This document shows positions 1 through 8,800 of a stretch of 64,000 nucleotides of DNA, one piece after another (positions within the stretch are counted from its first letter, which is position 1; every line of letters begins with the position of its first letter). Origin of the DNA: Haloactinopolyspora alba (GTDB taxonomy: Bacteria > Actinomycetota > Actinomycetes > Jiangellales > Jiangellaceae); the NCBI RefSeq assembly GCF_003014555.1, contig NZ_PYGE01000001.1, forward strand, positions 541,294 to 605,293, written 5' to 3'. The notes under the pieces were generated by a model. It was given only the letters and a program-made list of their open reading frames with translations. It had not been told where the DNA came from and did not search any database. The position numbers and the translations under genes were made by a program.

Positions 1-477
1 ACGCGGCTGCCGCGCCTGGACGTGCTCGCGCGCGCGGTGCGCGACCTGTCGCACGCTCGCCTCGCTGCGCCCGAGCGTGGTCGCCAGCTCCGCGTACGGC
101 AGGCCGAACACCTCACGCAGCACGAACACGGCCCGCTCCAGAGGAGCCAACGTCTCGAGGACGACGAGCATCGCCATCGACACGTCCTCGGCGAGCTCGA
201 TGTCGGCCGAGGCGTCCGGGCTGGTCAGCAGCGGTTCCGGCAACCACGGCCCGACGTAGGTCTCGCGCCTGGTCCGTAGGGTCCGCATCCGGTTCAGGGC
301 CAGCCGGGAGGCGATGCGGATCAGGTACGACTTCGGGTCGGCGACGTCGGAACGGTCGGCCGCAGACCACCGCAGCCAGGCGTCCTGCACCACGTCCTCG
401 GCGTCGGCGACGCTGCCCAGCAACTCGTAGGCCACGGTGAACAGCAGTCCACGATGCTCCTCGAACACGTCGGCCAC
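1..477 (-). CDS. ECF41/SigJ-type RNA polymerase sigma factor, 5' part (runs off left edge)
   Basis: Alternative sigma factor that would direct RNA polymerase to a small regulon. The visible 159 codons carry sigma region 2 (AYELLGSVADAEDVVQDAWLRW, quoted in part as AEDVVQDAWLRW) and region 4 (APLERAVFVLREVFGLPYAE), joined by a linker with the YVGPWLPEPL segment typical of SigJ/ECF41 proteins. The SnoaL-like C-terminal domain expected for this family would lie outside the window. The start is the GTG at 477, because GAGGAGG sits about 10 bases before it. It resembles the second sigma factor at 35735-36598. A matching ECF41-like promoter lies at 524-550, so autoregulation is likely (inference). 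Confidence 0.88.
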   Translation of the reverse strand, partial: MADVFEEHRGLLFTVAYELLGSVADAEDVVQDAWLRWSAADRSDVADPKSYLIRIASRLALNRMRTLRTRRETYVGPWLPEPLLTSPDASADIELAEDVSMAMLVVLETLAPLERAVFVLREVFGLPYAELATTLGRSEASVRQVAHRAREHVQARQPR

Positions 478-523
478 GATGGCGGCACCTCCTCGTCGCG
501 GATGTCACGAGTGTCGCCTCCTA

Positions 524-550
524 GACACGCGCCGCCTTCGAAGTGTGACA
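524..550 (-). promoter_or_regulatory. Candidate ECF41-type promoter of the sigma factor gene
   Basis: On the minus strand TGTCACA (550-544) is followed after 16 bases by TGTC (527-524), about 45 bases before the GTG start. ECF41 promoters, as I recall from the family literature, have TGTCACA and a CGTC-like -10 about 16 bases apart. The same TGTCACA-N16-TGTC arrangement recurs at 17437-17463. Confidence 0.5.
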
Positions 551-592
551 TCGTCACCGTCCCGCCGGCACCGGAGAACCGGCGGGCACGCG

Positions 593-2116
593 TCAGGGCG
601 TGACGCCGAACGCCCACCCGGCGACCGTGTACATGACCAGCAGCACGAGAACCAGCGAGATGACGTTCAGCCAGGTCCCCGCGCGGACCATCTGCCCGAT
701 GCGGACGTAGCCGGAGCCGAACGCGATCGCGTTCGGCGGCGTCGCGACCGGCAGCATGAACGCGAGCGTGGCCGCCAGCGCCGTCGGGATGATCAACGTC
801 ATCACGTCGAGGCCCATCCCCACGGCCACCCCGCCCATGATCGGCAGGAACGCCGCCGCGGTGGCGGTGTTGCTGGTCAGCTCCGTCAGCAGGAGCACGA
901 TCCCGGCGACCACCACGACCAGCACCCAGCCCGGGATGCTGTCCAGCACCCCGACCTGCTCACCGATCCACTCGCTGAGCCCGCTGGCGGTGAACTGACT
1001 GGACAGGCTGAGCCCGCCGCCGAACAGCAGCAGGATCCCCCAGGGCAGCTGCACCGCCGTGTCCCAGTCCAGCGTCGCCGTACCGCGCTGGCGGTCCGCC
1101 GGGATCAGGAACAGCACCACGGCGACGGCCATCGCGATACCGGCGTCGCTGATGTCGGCCAGCCACGGCATCGGGTCACCGAAGGTCGCGCTGTCCGCCA
1201 TCAGCGGGACGAAGACCCACGACAGCGCCGCGAGCGCGAACACCACCGCCACGATGCGCTCGCCGCTCGACATCGGCCCCATCTTGGTCAGCTCGCCACG
1301 GATCAGTTCCCGTCCGCCGGCGAGCTCGCTGATCCGCGGCGGGAACACGAAACGAGTCAGCACCAGCCAGGTGATCAGCAGGAACACCACGGCGAGCGGG
1401 ACACCGACCATCATCCACTCGCCGAAACCGACGTGGATGTCGTGGTTCTCCGACAGGTAGCCCTCCATCAGTGCGTTCGGCGGCGTCCCGATCAGCGTCG
1501 ACACCGATCCGATGGAGGACGAGTAGGCGATGCCGAGCATCAGGGCGACCGAGAAGTTCGCGTCCCCCTTGCCGCCGTTCTGGGTCACCAGGGCCAGCAC
1601 CGACAACCCGATCGGCAGCATCATCACTGTCGTGGCCGTGTTGGACACCCACATGGTGATGAACGCGGTGGCGAGCATGAACCCGCCGACGAGCCGGACC
1701 GGGCTCGTTCCCACCGCGGCGATGATGGTGAGCGCGATCCGCCGGTGCAGGTTCCAGCGCTGCATCGCCAGCGCGAGCATGAACCCGCCCATGAACAGGA
1801 AGATGATGTCGTTGGCGTACGGCGCCGCGACGTCCTCGATCGTGCTCACGCCGAAGAACGGGAACAACACCAGCGGCAGCAGCGCGGTCGCCGGGATCGG
1901 GATCGCCTCGGTCATCCACCACACCGCCATCAGCGCTGCCACGGCGGCCGTCGTCTTCCCGTCGGCGGACAGGCTGTCGGGCAGCGCCAGGTACAGCACG
2001 CCCGCCAGCACGACGCCGACGAGCAGGCCGATCCGTCGGCGACGCACGGACGTTCCGGGATCGGTGGATGTGTCGCCGGACTGCGGTCGGCTGTCGTCAA
2101 CAGCTGGTGTCGACAT
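593..2116 (-). CDS. DASS-family (SLC13/CitT-like) sodium:anion symporter
   Basis: Membrane permease predicted to import di- or tricarboxylates, or sulfate-like anions, with Na+. The 507-residue protein has about a dozen hydrophobic segments and the duplicated half-site motifs of the family: SNTATTVMMLP and IGTPPNA in the first half, TSNTATAAAFLPI and ATPPNAIAFGSG in the second. The chosen ATG at 2116 has an ideal AGGAGG eight bases upstream; the reading frame runs on upstream but without that signal. It is divergent from the TAXI lipoprotein gene at 2278, and the shared spacer has 14-bp direct repeats. The family assignment is firm; the substrate is unknown. Confidence 0.92.
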   Translation of the reverse strand: MSTPAVDDSRPQSGDTSTDPGTSVRRRRIGLLVGVVLAGVLYLALPDSLSADGKTTAAVAALMAVWWMTEAIPIPATALLPLVLFPFFGVSTIEDVAAPYANDIIFLFMGGFMLALAMQRWNLHRRIALTIIAAVGTSPVRLVGGFMLATAFITMWVSNTATTVMMLPIGLSVLALVTQNGGKGDANFSVALMLGIAYSSSIGSVSTLIGTPPNALMEGYLSENHDIHVGFGEWMMVGVPLAVVFLLITWLVLTRFVFPPRISELAGGRELIRGELTKMGPMSSGERIVAVVFALAALSWVFVPLMADSATFGDPMPWLADISDAGIAMAVAVVLFLIPADRQRGTATLDWDTAVQLPWGILLLFGGGLSLSSQFTASGLSEWIGEQVGVLDSIPGWVLVVVVAGIVLLLTELTSNTATAAAFLPIMGGVAVGMGLDVMTLIIPTALAATLAFMLPVATPPNAIAFGSGYVRIGQMVRAGTWLNVISLVLVLLVMYTVAGWAFGVTP

Positions 2117-2127
2117 CGGATCCTCCT

Positions 2128-2173
2128 GGTCGGCGGTGGTCGGCCGTGAGTCGATGGTGGGTCGGCGGTGGTC
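2128..2173. repeat. 14-bp direct repeats in the DASS/TAXI divergent spacer
   Basis: GGTCGGCGGTGGTC occurs at 2128-2141 and again at 2160-2173, a 32-bp period or about three helical turns. A degraded copy (GGTCGGCCGTGAGTC) lies between them. OmpR-type regulators usually bind direct repeats, and such a regulator is encoded at 4956-5630. That link is inference. Confidence 0.45.
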
Positions 2174-2277
2174 TGCGCGATGCTGGCCACCGCCGGCGCG
2201 CGGGCACAAGGACGCGGCCGGAAACTTCAGATTCCTCGCACGTTTCGCCGGCGTGGCGCCCAGTACAGTGACCGGCC

Positions 2278-3216
2278 ATGGAGGTCAGCCGGCGCGCCGT
2301 TCTGCTCGCCGGGGTCGCGGGTGTCCCCGGAGCCGCCTCGATCGCCGGCTGTGACGGTCGGGCGCACATCGACTACCCGCAGCTGCGTATCGGCACCGGC
2401 CCGGCCGGCGCGGTGTACCGCGAGCTCGGTGGTGCCATCGCGCCGATGCTCGACCGGCAGCTGACCGAGACCGCCGTGTCCACCGTGCCCAGCCGGGCTT
2501 CGACGGACAACATCCGGATGCTGCTCGACCACGACGTGCACCTCGGACTGTGCAGTCTCGACGCGGTCGTCAGCGCGGACGGGCAGCCGCCGCCGGAGCT
2601 GGCCGCCGTCTGCCGCCTCTACGACAGCTATCTGCACCTCGCGGTCCTGGCCGACTCGCCCGTCCGCCACGTCGCCGACCTCGCCGGGAAACGGGTCTCG
2701 TTCGGCGCGCGCGACTCCGGGACGGAGTTCACCACCGAGCGGCTGGTCGCGCTCGAGGAGGTCGACGTGCGAGCGGTCCGGCTCGATCAGGCGGACTCGG
2801 CCGAGGCGCTGCGGACCGGGAGCATCGACGCGCTGTTCTCGCTGACCGGCATCCCGACACCGGCGATCAGCGAACTCGCCGCCCGTCGGCGGGTCCGGTT
2901 CGTCCCGATGACGCAGCAGGCCGGCCGGCTCGCGGACACCTACCCGGGCCCGTACGTCCCCGCGACCATCCCGTCCACCGCCTACACCGGGGTCGGCGCC
3001 AGCCCGACGGTCGCGGTTCCCAACGTCCTGCTGGCCCGGGCCGACCTGCCGGACGACGTCGTGCGTGCCGTCACCGGCACGATCATGACGGGCGCCAGGA
3101 CGGTCGCGGCGCGCCGGCCGGAGGCGCGCCAGATCAACGTCCGCACCGCCATCGCCACCGGACCGGTTCCGTTGCACCCCGGAGCCGCCGCGTGGTTCCG
3201 CGCGAACAAACGCTAG
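2278..3216 (+). CDS. TAXI-family TRAP solute-binding lipoprotein (orphan)
   Basis: Extracytoplasmic substrate-binding protein of the TAXI (TRAP-associated extracytoplasmic immunogenic) family. The N-terminus has Arg-Arg, a hydrophobic stretch and an IAGC lipobox with lipidation at about Cys25, so it should be a surface lipoprotein. The body has the family pattern (RIGTGPAGAVYRELGGAIA near the start, then LAGKRVSFGARDSGTE, later LARADLPDDVVRAVTGTI). No TRAP membrane subunit (DctQM) is encoded nearby. It lies between the divergent DASS permease and the convergent histidine kinase, which suggests it works as a periplasmic sensor or feeds a different permease. Confidence 0.87.
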   Translation: MEVSRRAVLLAGVAGVPGAASIAGCDGRAHIDYPQLRIGTGPAGAVYRELGGAIAPMLDRQLTETAVSTVPSRASTDNIRMLLDHDVHLGLCSLDAVVSADGQPPPELAAVCRLYDSYLHLAVLADSPVRHVADLAGKRVSFGARDSGTEFTTERLVALEEVDVRAVRLDQADSAEALRTGSIDALFSLTGIPTPAISELAARRRVRFVPMTQQAGRLADTYPGPYVPATIPSTAYTGVGASPTVAVPNVLLARADLPDDVVRAVTGTIMTGARTVAARRPEARQINVRTAIATGPVPLHPGAAAWFRANKR

Positions 3217-3554
3217 GACGCCGGCGAGGTCGGACCGACGGCGAGGTCCGCCAGGAGTACGAGGTCGTCGAAGGGCCTCGTCGTCGAATGGGGTGACATG
3301 AGGGCCAACGGTTGCCACTCATGTCACCACCTTCGAACACACGAACCTGACGCCCGGAGTTGGGCCGGGAACCGGTGACGACGGGACCTCGACGAAGGCA
3401 GCCCATCGACCTCGACCGGACCCTTCTCCAACTACGGTCCACAGCTGCAGTACTTGAGCGTCGACGTGAGCCGCGCACCCTCGTCGTGGCTGCGCAGGGC
3501 GCTCTGTCGGGGCGTCGATCTCGGCGACGGAGTAAGCGCGGTCGTCACGCGGGC
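3217..3554. other. Convergent intergenic spacer
   Basis: This stretch separates the ends of the TAXI gene and the histidine kinase gene. It contains the near-perfect palindromic element at 3292-3328. I see no convincing gene in the rest; its open frames lack ribosome-binding sites and mostly lie opposite the kinase gene. Confidence 0.6.
3292..3328. repeat. Dispersed palindromic repeat, copy 1 (likely bidirectional terminator)
   Basis: An 11-bp perfect inverted repeat (GGTGACATGAG at 3292-3302, CTCATGTCACC at 3318-3328) extends inward to an 18-bp arm with two mismatches around one central base. It lies between convergent genes. A closely related sequence with the same palindromic plan is at 52706-52743, again between convergent genes. 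Confidence 0.65.
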
Positions 3555-4952
3555 TCAGGCTCGTGGCAGCCGGACGACCACGCCGAGGCCATGACCGACC
3601 CCGTCCGCGCGGGCGAGCCCGTCGTCGAGGCGCAATCGACCGCCCGCCGCCTCCACCAGCTCGGCACAGATCGCCAGCCCCAGTCCGGTGCCGGCGACGT
3701 TCTGGTGCCGTGCGGAGCGCCAGAACCGGCCCACGGCGGCCGCACGTTCGTCGTCGTCCAGACCGGTGCCGTCGTCGCCGACCCACAGCTCGACCTCACC
3801 CACCGCCGGCACCGGCTCGGCCCGCAGCACGACCCGCGTCCCGCCGGACAGCCGCAACGCGTTGCTGATCAGCTCGTCCAGCACGCTGCCCAGCCCGCCC
3901 GGAGGTTCCAGCACCACGAAACCGGCCGGCACGTCCAGCTCGGCGGACATCGAGTTCTCCGCGGCGAGCGCGCGCCAGCGCTGCTCCCGCGTCTCGACCA
4001 CGCCGTCCAGCTCGACCGGCTCGGCGTCCTTCATGCTGTCGATCCGCGTCGCCGCCAGCAGCGAGTTCAGCATGCGGTGCATCGCCGCGGCCTCGTCCAC
4101 GGCCACGGCGTGCGTCTCGCGGGCCTGCTCCGTGGCGAGGTGCGGCGCGAGGTTCTCGACGGCGAGGCGCAGGCTGGCCAGCGGGTTGCGCAGCTGGTGC
4201 GAGGCGTCGGAGACGAACGCCCGCTGCCGTTCCAGCGCACGTTGCACCACGTCGACCATCGCGTTGAACGACGACGCCAGTCTCCGCAGTTCGGGCGGCC
4301 CGCCGGCCGAGTTCGCCCGCACCGACAGGTCACCGTCGGCGATGGCGGCGGTCGCGTCGTCGAGCCTGCGCACGGGGCGCAGCACCCACCGCGACACCGG
4401 CCAGGCCACCGCGGTCAGGGCGCTCAGCGGCAGCAGCCCCAGCAGCGCCATCCAGCCCCAGCTGGTCAGCACCGAGGAGCGCAGCCGGCCGGTGTCGGAC
4501 AACGTGACGACGACGCCGACGACCTCGCTGTCCCGCCCGACCGGCTCGGCGAGCACCAGCGGGCTGTCGTCCCACGGCCACAGCACGGTCGGGGGTTCCG
4601 GCCGGTATCCGGCGAGCGCCTGCGCCACGACCTGCTCGGCCGCCGCGGAACGCGTCGGAACGTCGGCGGCGTCCGGCCCGGACGAGAGCACCACCCGGCC
4701 ACCTGGGTCGACGAGCGCCACGGGGATGCCGTAGAGGTCCTCGTACCGTTGCAGCTCCGAGCGCAGCGCCTCGGTGCGGCCGGTGGACAACGCCGTCTCG
4801 GCGAGCGAGGCGAACCTGCCGACGTCGTTCAGCCGGTCGACGTAGACCTCCTGCGTCTCGCGTTGCGCCACCGCCGTGCCGAGCGGCACACCGAGCGCCG
4901 CGACCAGCAGGAACGCGAGCGGCACGAGCACGACGAGCAGCCGGCGCAGCAT
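3555..4952 (-). CDS. Two-component sensor histidine kinase
   Basis: Membrane sensor kinase of 465 residues. Transmembrane segment 1 is at about 5-28, an extracytoplasmic sensor region of about 130 residues follows, then TM2 at about 165-185, a HAMP-like linker with LRPVRRLDDAT, and a HisKA domain with the phospho-accepting His at about 252 (SDASHQLRNPLASLR). The C-terminal ATPase domain shows N (DELISNAL), G1 (VGDDGTGL) and G2 (GTGLGLAI) boxes. It starts three bases after the stop of the response regulator and is surely co-transcribed with it. The TAXI lipoprotein gene next door suggests that a carboxylate-like ligand is sensed. Confidence 0.93.
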   Translation of the reverse strand: MLRRLLVVLVPLAFLLVAALGVPLGTAVAQRETQEVYVDRLNDVGRFASLAETALSTGRTEALRSELQRYEDLYGIPVALVDPGGRVVLSSGPDAADVPTRSAAAEQVVAQALAGYRPEPPTVLWPWDDSPLVLAEPVGRDSEVVGVVVTLSDTGRLRSSVLTSWGWMALLGLLPLSALTAVAWPVSRWVLRPVRRLDDATAAIADGDLSVRANSAGGPPELRRLASSFNAMVDVVQRALERQRAFVSDASHQLRNPLASLRLAVENLAPHLATEQARETHAVAVDEAAAMHRMLNSLLAATRIDSMKDAEPVELDGVVETREQRWRALAAENSMSAELDVPAGFVVLEPPGGLGSVLDELISNALRLSGGTRVVLRAEPVPAVGEVELWVGDDGTGLDDDERAAAVGRFWRSARHQNVAGTGLGLAICAELVEAAGGRLRLDDGLARADGVGHGLGVVVRLPRA

Positions 4953-4955
4953 GCC

Positions 4956-5630
4956 TCAGCCGGTCTCGTCGCCGAGGCGGTAGCCGACACCGCGCACGGT
5001 GCGGATGCGCACCGCCTCGTCCAGCTTTGCCCGCAGCGACGCGATGTGCGTGTCCAGGGTCCGCGACGACGCCTCCCAGGTCGCGCCCCACACCTGGTCG
5101 ACGATGGTGTCGCGCGGCACCACGGCGGGAGCACGTGCGGCCAGCAGCGCCAGTACGTCGAACTCCTTCCGGGTGAGGCCGAGCTCGACGCCGTCCACCC
5201 GCACCGCACGGGTACCGGCGTCGATGCTGAGCGGACCGATCACCACCGGCGGCTCGTCGCGCGCGGCCATCGAGCGCGCCGCGCGGGTCCGCCGCAGCAC
5301 CGCGTCGATGCGCGCCAGCAGCTCACCGATGCCGAACGGCTTGACGACGTAGTCGTCGGCCCCGGTCCGCAGCCCGCGGATGCGGTCGCGCTCCTCCGCA
5401 CGGGCGGTGACGGCGATCACCGCGGTCTCCGGGCGCTCCCGCATCGTGCGCAGCACCTCGATGCCGTCGGCGTCCGGCAGGCCCAGGTCCAGCAGGACGA
5501 CGTCGACCGCCGGCGCGGCCAGGGCCGCCTCGGCCGTCGCGACCCGGTGCACCTCGTACGAGGCCTGGCGCAACGCGGTCACGAGCCCACGCGCCACACG
5601 ATCGTCGTCTTCGACCACCAGGACCCGCAT
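4956..5630 (-). CDS. OmpR-family response regulator
   Basis: DNA-binding response regulator of 224 residues: a receiver domain with the acidic pocket (VVEDDD) and phospho-acceptor Asp48 (VVLLDLG), the switch TAR and the VKPFG lysine motif, then a winged-helix Trans_reg_C domain (LTRKEFDVLALLA, ending VRGVGYRLGDE). The start is the ATG at 5630, where the receiver fold begins; no clear ribosome-binding site precedes it, so the mRNA may be leaderless. It is the first gene of the pair with the kinase at 3555-4952. Likely targets are the divergent DASS/TAXI promoters (inference). Confidence 0.93.
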   Translation of the reverse strand: MRVLVVEDDDRVARGLVTALRQASYEVHRVATAEAALAAPAVDVVLLDLGLPDADGIEVLRTMRERPETAVIAVTARAEERDRIRGLRTGADDYVVKPFGIGELLARIDAVLRRTRAARSMAARDEPPVVIGPLSIDAGTRAVRVDGVELGLTRKEFDVLALLAARAPAVVPRDTIVDQVWGATWEASSRTLDTHIASLRAKLDEAVRIRTVRGVGYRLGDETG

Positions 5631-5689
5631 GGGGGGACATGGTAGGAGGACACGTCCACCCGAGGCAGTAGGATCATCCCCGACCAATC

Positions 5690-5887
5690 CGACGTCACGG
5701 CAGGAACACCGGTGAGAGCGTCGCACGCGCTCGACTCCGGGGCGGTCCCGCCACTGTGACCGGGGAGCGGTCCTCGATCCACGACCGGCCACCGGGACGA
5801 GCCCGGGAAGGCCACGAGGACCCGCGACGATCCGGGAGCCAGGACACTGCCCTGGCGTCGTCCGCCGATCCGGGTGCGGAAGACGCC
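5690..5887 (+). ncRNA. Cobalamin (AdoCbl) riboswitch upstream of cobN
   Basis: The leader shows the conserved cobalamin-aptamer elements in order: CCGGTGAGAG with the ACTCCGG partner, the CCGCCACTGTGA box near 5745-5758, CCCGGGAAGGCC, and CGGGAGCCAGGACACTGCC. A 6-bp stem (5854-5859 with 5882-5887) then lies directly before the cobN ribosome-binding site GGGAGAGG, which suggests translational control. It differs from the other two riboswitches in having an insertion near the 5' end. Boundaries are approximate. Confidence 0.9.
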
Positions 5888-5898
5888 TGGGAGAGGAC

Positions 5899-8800
5899 AT
5901 GATCATGGACCGGCCACGCCTGCTGCTGCTCTCCACCGCCGACACCGATCTGCTCACCGCGACCCGCGCCGACCCGCGCTGGGCCGTCGCGAACCCCGCC
6001 CGCACCGGCGCGGACGACCTGCCGGCGCTGCTCGACGGCGTGGACGTGGTCGTGGTGCGGCTGCTGGGCGGGCGCGAGGCCTGGCCGGAGGGACTCGACG
6101 CGGTGGTCGCCTCGGGCGTTCCCGCGGTGGTCGTCAGCGGCGAGTCCGTGCCCGACGCCCGCCTGCACGCGCTGTCCACGGTCCCGTCCGGCGTGGCGAC
6201 CGAGACCCAGCGCTACCTCGTGGCCGGCGGCCCGGAGAACCTGGCCCATCTTGCGGCATTCCTGTGCGACACCGTGCTGCTGACCGGCGAGGGCTTCGAC
6301 CCGCCCGCCGAGCAGCCACGGTTCGGCCTGCACGTGACGCCGGATGCCTCAAGCGGGTCGGACGACGGGGTCGACGCGGTCGACGCCGGCGGCGACAGGG
6401 GCACCCGTCCCGTCGTCGGCGTGATCTTCTACCGCTCGCACGAGCTCTCCGGCAACACCGCGTTCGTGGACGTGCTGTGCGAGCAGATCGAGGCAGCCGG
6501 CGGGCACCCGCTGCCGGTGTTCACCGACACGCTGCGCGGCACCGACCGGCCCGAGTACGAGCCGCTGCGAGAGCTGCTCTCCCGTGCGGACGTGCTCGTC
6601 ACGACGGTGCTGGCCAGCGGCGGCCTGATCGCGGGCGCAGCGAGCGCGGGCGAGGACGACGACGCCTGGAGCACCGCGCTGTTCGACCAGCTCGGCGTCA
6701 CCGTGCTGCAAGGGCTCACCGTCACGAACACGCGCGCGGCGTGGGAGGCCAGCGACGGTGCGCTGAACCCGATGGACGCCGCCACCCAGGTCGCCGTCCC
6801 CGAGTTCGACGGCCGGATCATCGGCGTCCCGTTCTCGTTCAAGGAGAGCGACGACGGCGGCATCCCGCGTTACGTCGCCGACCCGGAACGCGCCCGCCGA
6901 CTCGCCGGCATCGCCGTGCGCACCGGGCGGCTGCGGCACCAGCCCGCCGCGGACAAGCGGCTGGCGCTCGTGCTGTCCAGCTATCCGACCAAGCACGCCC
7001 GCGTCGGCAACGCCGTGGGCCTGGACACGCCCGCCAGCGCCGTCGTCCTGCTGCGGACGCTGCGCGACGCCGGTTACGACCTGGGCGGGTTCGACCCGGA
7101 CGCCCTCGGGAAGGGCGAGGCAGACGACGGCGGCGACATGCCCCCCGGGGACGCCCTGGTGCACCGGCTGATCGCCGCCGGCGGCCACGACGTGGAGTGG
7201 CTGACCGAGGAGCAGCTCGCCGACGCCGCGGCGAGCATCCCCGCATCGACCTACGGCCGCTGGTTCGCGTCGCTGCCGGAGCCGCTGCGCGCGTCGGTCA
7301 CCGGCGCGTGGGGCGAGGCTCCCGGCGAACTGTACGTGGACACCAGCGGCGCCGAGCCGGCCATCGCGGTCGCCGGGCTGGTCCTGGGCAACGTGGTGCT
7401 GATGATCCAGCCGCCGCGCGGCTTCGGCGAGAACCCGGTCGCGATCTACCACGACCCGCAGCTGGCGCCGTCGCACCACTACGTCGCCGCGTACCGGTGG
7501 CTGCAGGCGCCGGTGCACGACGGCGGCTTCGGCGCGGACGCCGTCGTGCACCTCGGCAAGCACGGCACGCTGGAGTGGCTGCCCGGCAAGGGCCTGGGCC
7601 TGTCGGCGGACTCGGCGCCGGACGCGGTGCTGGGCGACCTGCCGCTGATCTATCCGTTCATCGTCAACGATCCCGGCGAGGGGACGCAGGCCAAGCGGCG
7701 GGCGCACGCCGTCGTCGTCGACCACCTGATCCCGCCGATGGCGCGGGCGGACACCTACGGCGACCTCGCCAAGCTCGAGCAGCTGCTCGACGAGTACGCC
7801 ACCGTCGTCGACCTGGACCCGGCCAAGGCGCCGGCGGTGCGCACCCAGATCTGGGAGCTGGTCACGGCCGCGCAGCTGCACCACGACCTGCACACCGAGC
7901 AGATGCCCGACGAGGCCGACTTCGACGACTTCGTGCTGCACATCGACGGGTACCTGTGCGAGATCAAGGACGTGCAGATCCGCGACGGCCTGCACGTGCT
8001 CGGACGCGCGCCCGAGGGCGACGAGCTGGTCGACGACGTGCTCTCCGTGCTGCGGGCGCGGCAGGTGTTCGGCGGCGAGTCCGCGCGCCCGGGCCTGCGC
8101 GGCGCCGTCGCCGAGTGGGCCGGCGTGGACGAACAGGCGCTGCTGGCCGAGCCGGGCACACCGGTCGACGACGCCAGTGGAGTCCGGAAGCTGCTCGACG
8201 TCGCCCGGATGCGGGCCGACGGCGCGGAACCGGCGGCGCGCACCGCGTCCGACGTCGTCGACCTGCTCGAGACCGTGGCGCGGGCGCTGGTGGAACGGCT
8301 CGCCGCGCACGCGTGGCGTCCGGAGGAGTCGAAGCGCGTCGCCGCGGACGTCCTCGGCTCCGGCGACACCTCCGACGCCGACGATTCCGGTGTCGACAAC
8401 GTCGAGGCCATCCTGCGCTTCGGTGCGGAACAGCTGATACCCCGGCTGGCCCGCACCACCGACGAGATCACCAACACCCTCCGCGCCCTCGACGGCGCCT
8501 ACATCCCGCCCGGCCCGTCCGGCTCACCCACCCGCGGGCTGGTCAACGTCCTGCCGACCGGCCGGAACATGTACGCCGTCGACCCGAAGGCGATCCCGTC
8601 GCGCAACGCGTGGGACGTCGGCGTCGCGCTCGGCGACTCGCTGCTGCGCCGTCACGTGGCCGACACCGGAGCCGTGCCCACGTCCGTCGGGCTGACCGTG
8701 TGGGGCACCGCCGCGATGCGCACCCAGGGCGACGACATCGCCGAGGTCCTGTGGCTGCTGGGCGTGCGCCCGGTGTGGGACGACGCGTCCCGGCGGGTCA

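Noticed and set aside
3360..5645. A 761-codon open frame on the plus strand
   Set aside because: It lies exactly opposite the kinase/regulator pair; its Arg/His/Pro/Gln-rich protein has no domain and reflects GC-rich antisense reading.
6349..8310. A 653-codon minus-strand frame opposite cobN
   Set aside because: Low-complexity composition and no start signal; an antisense shadow.
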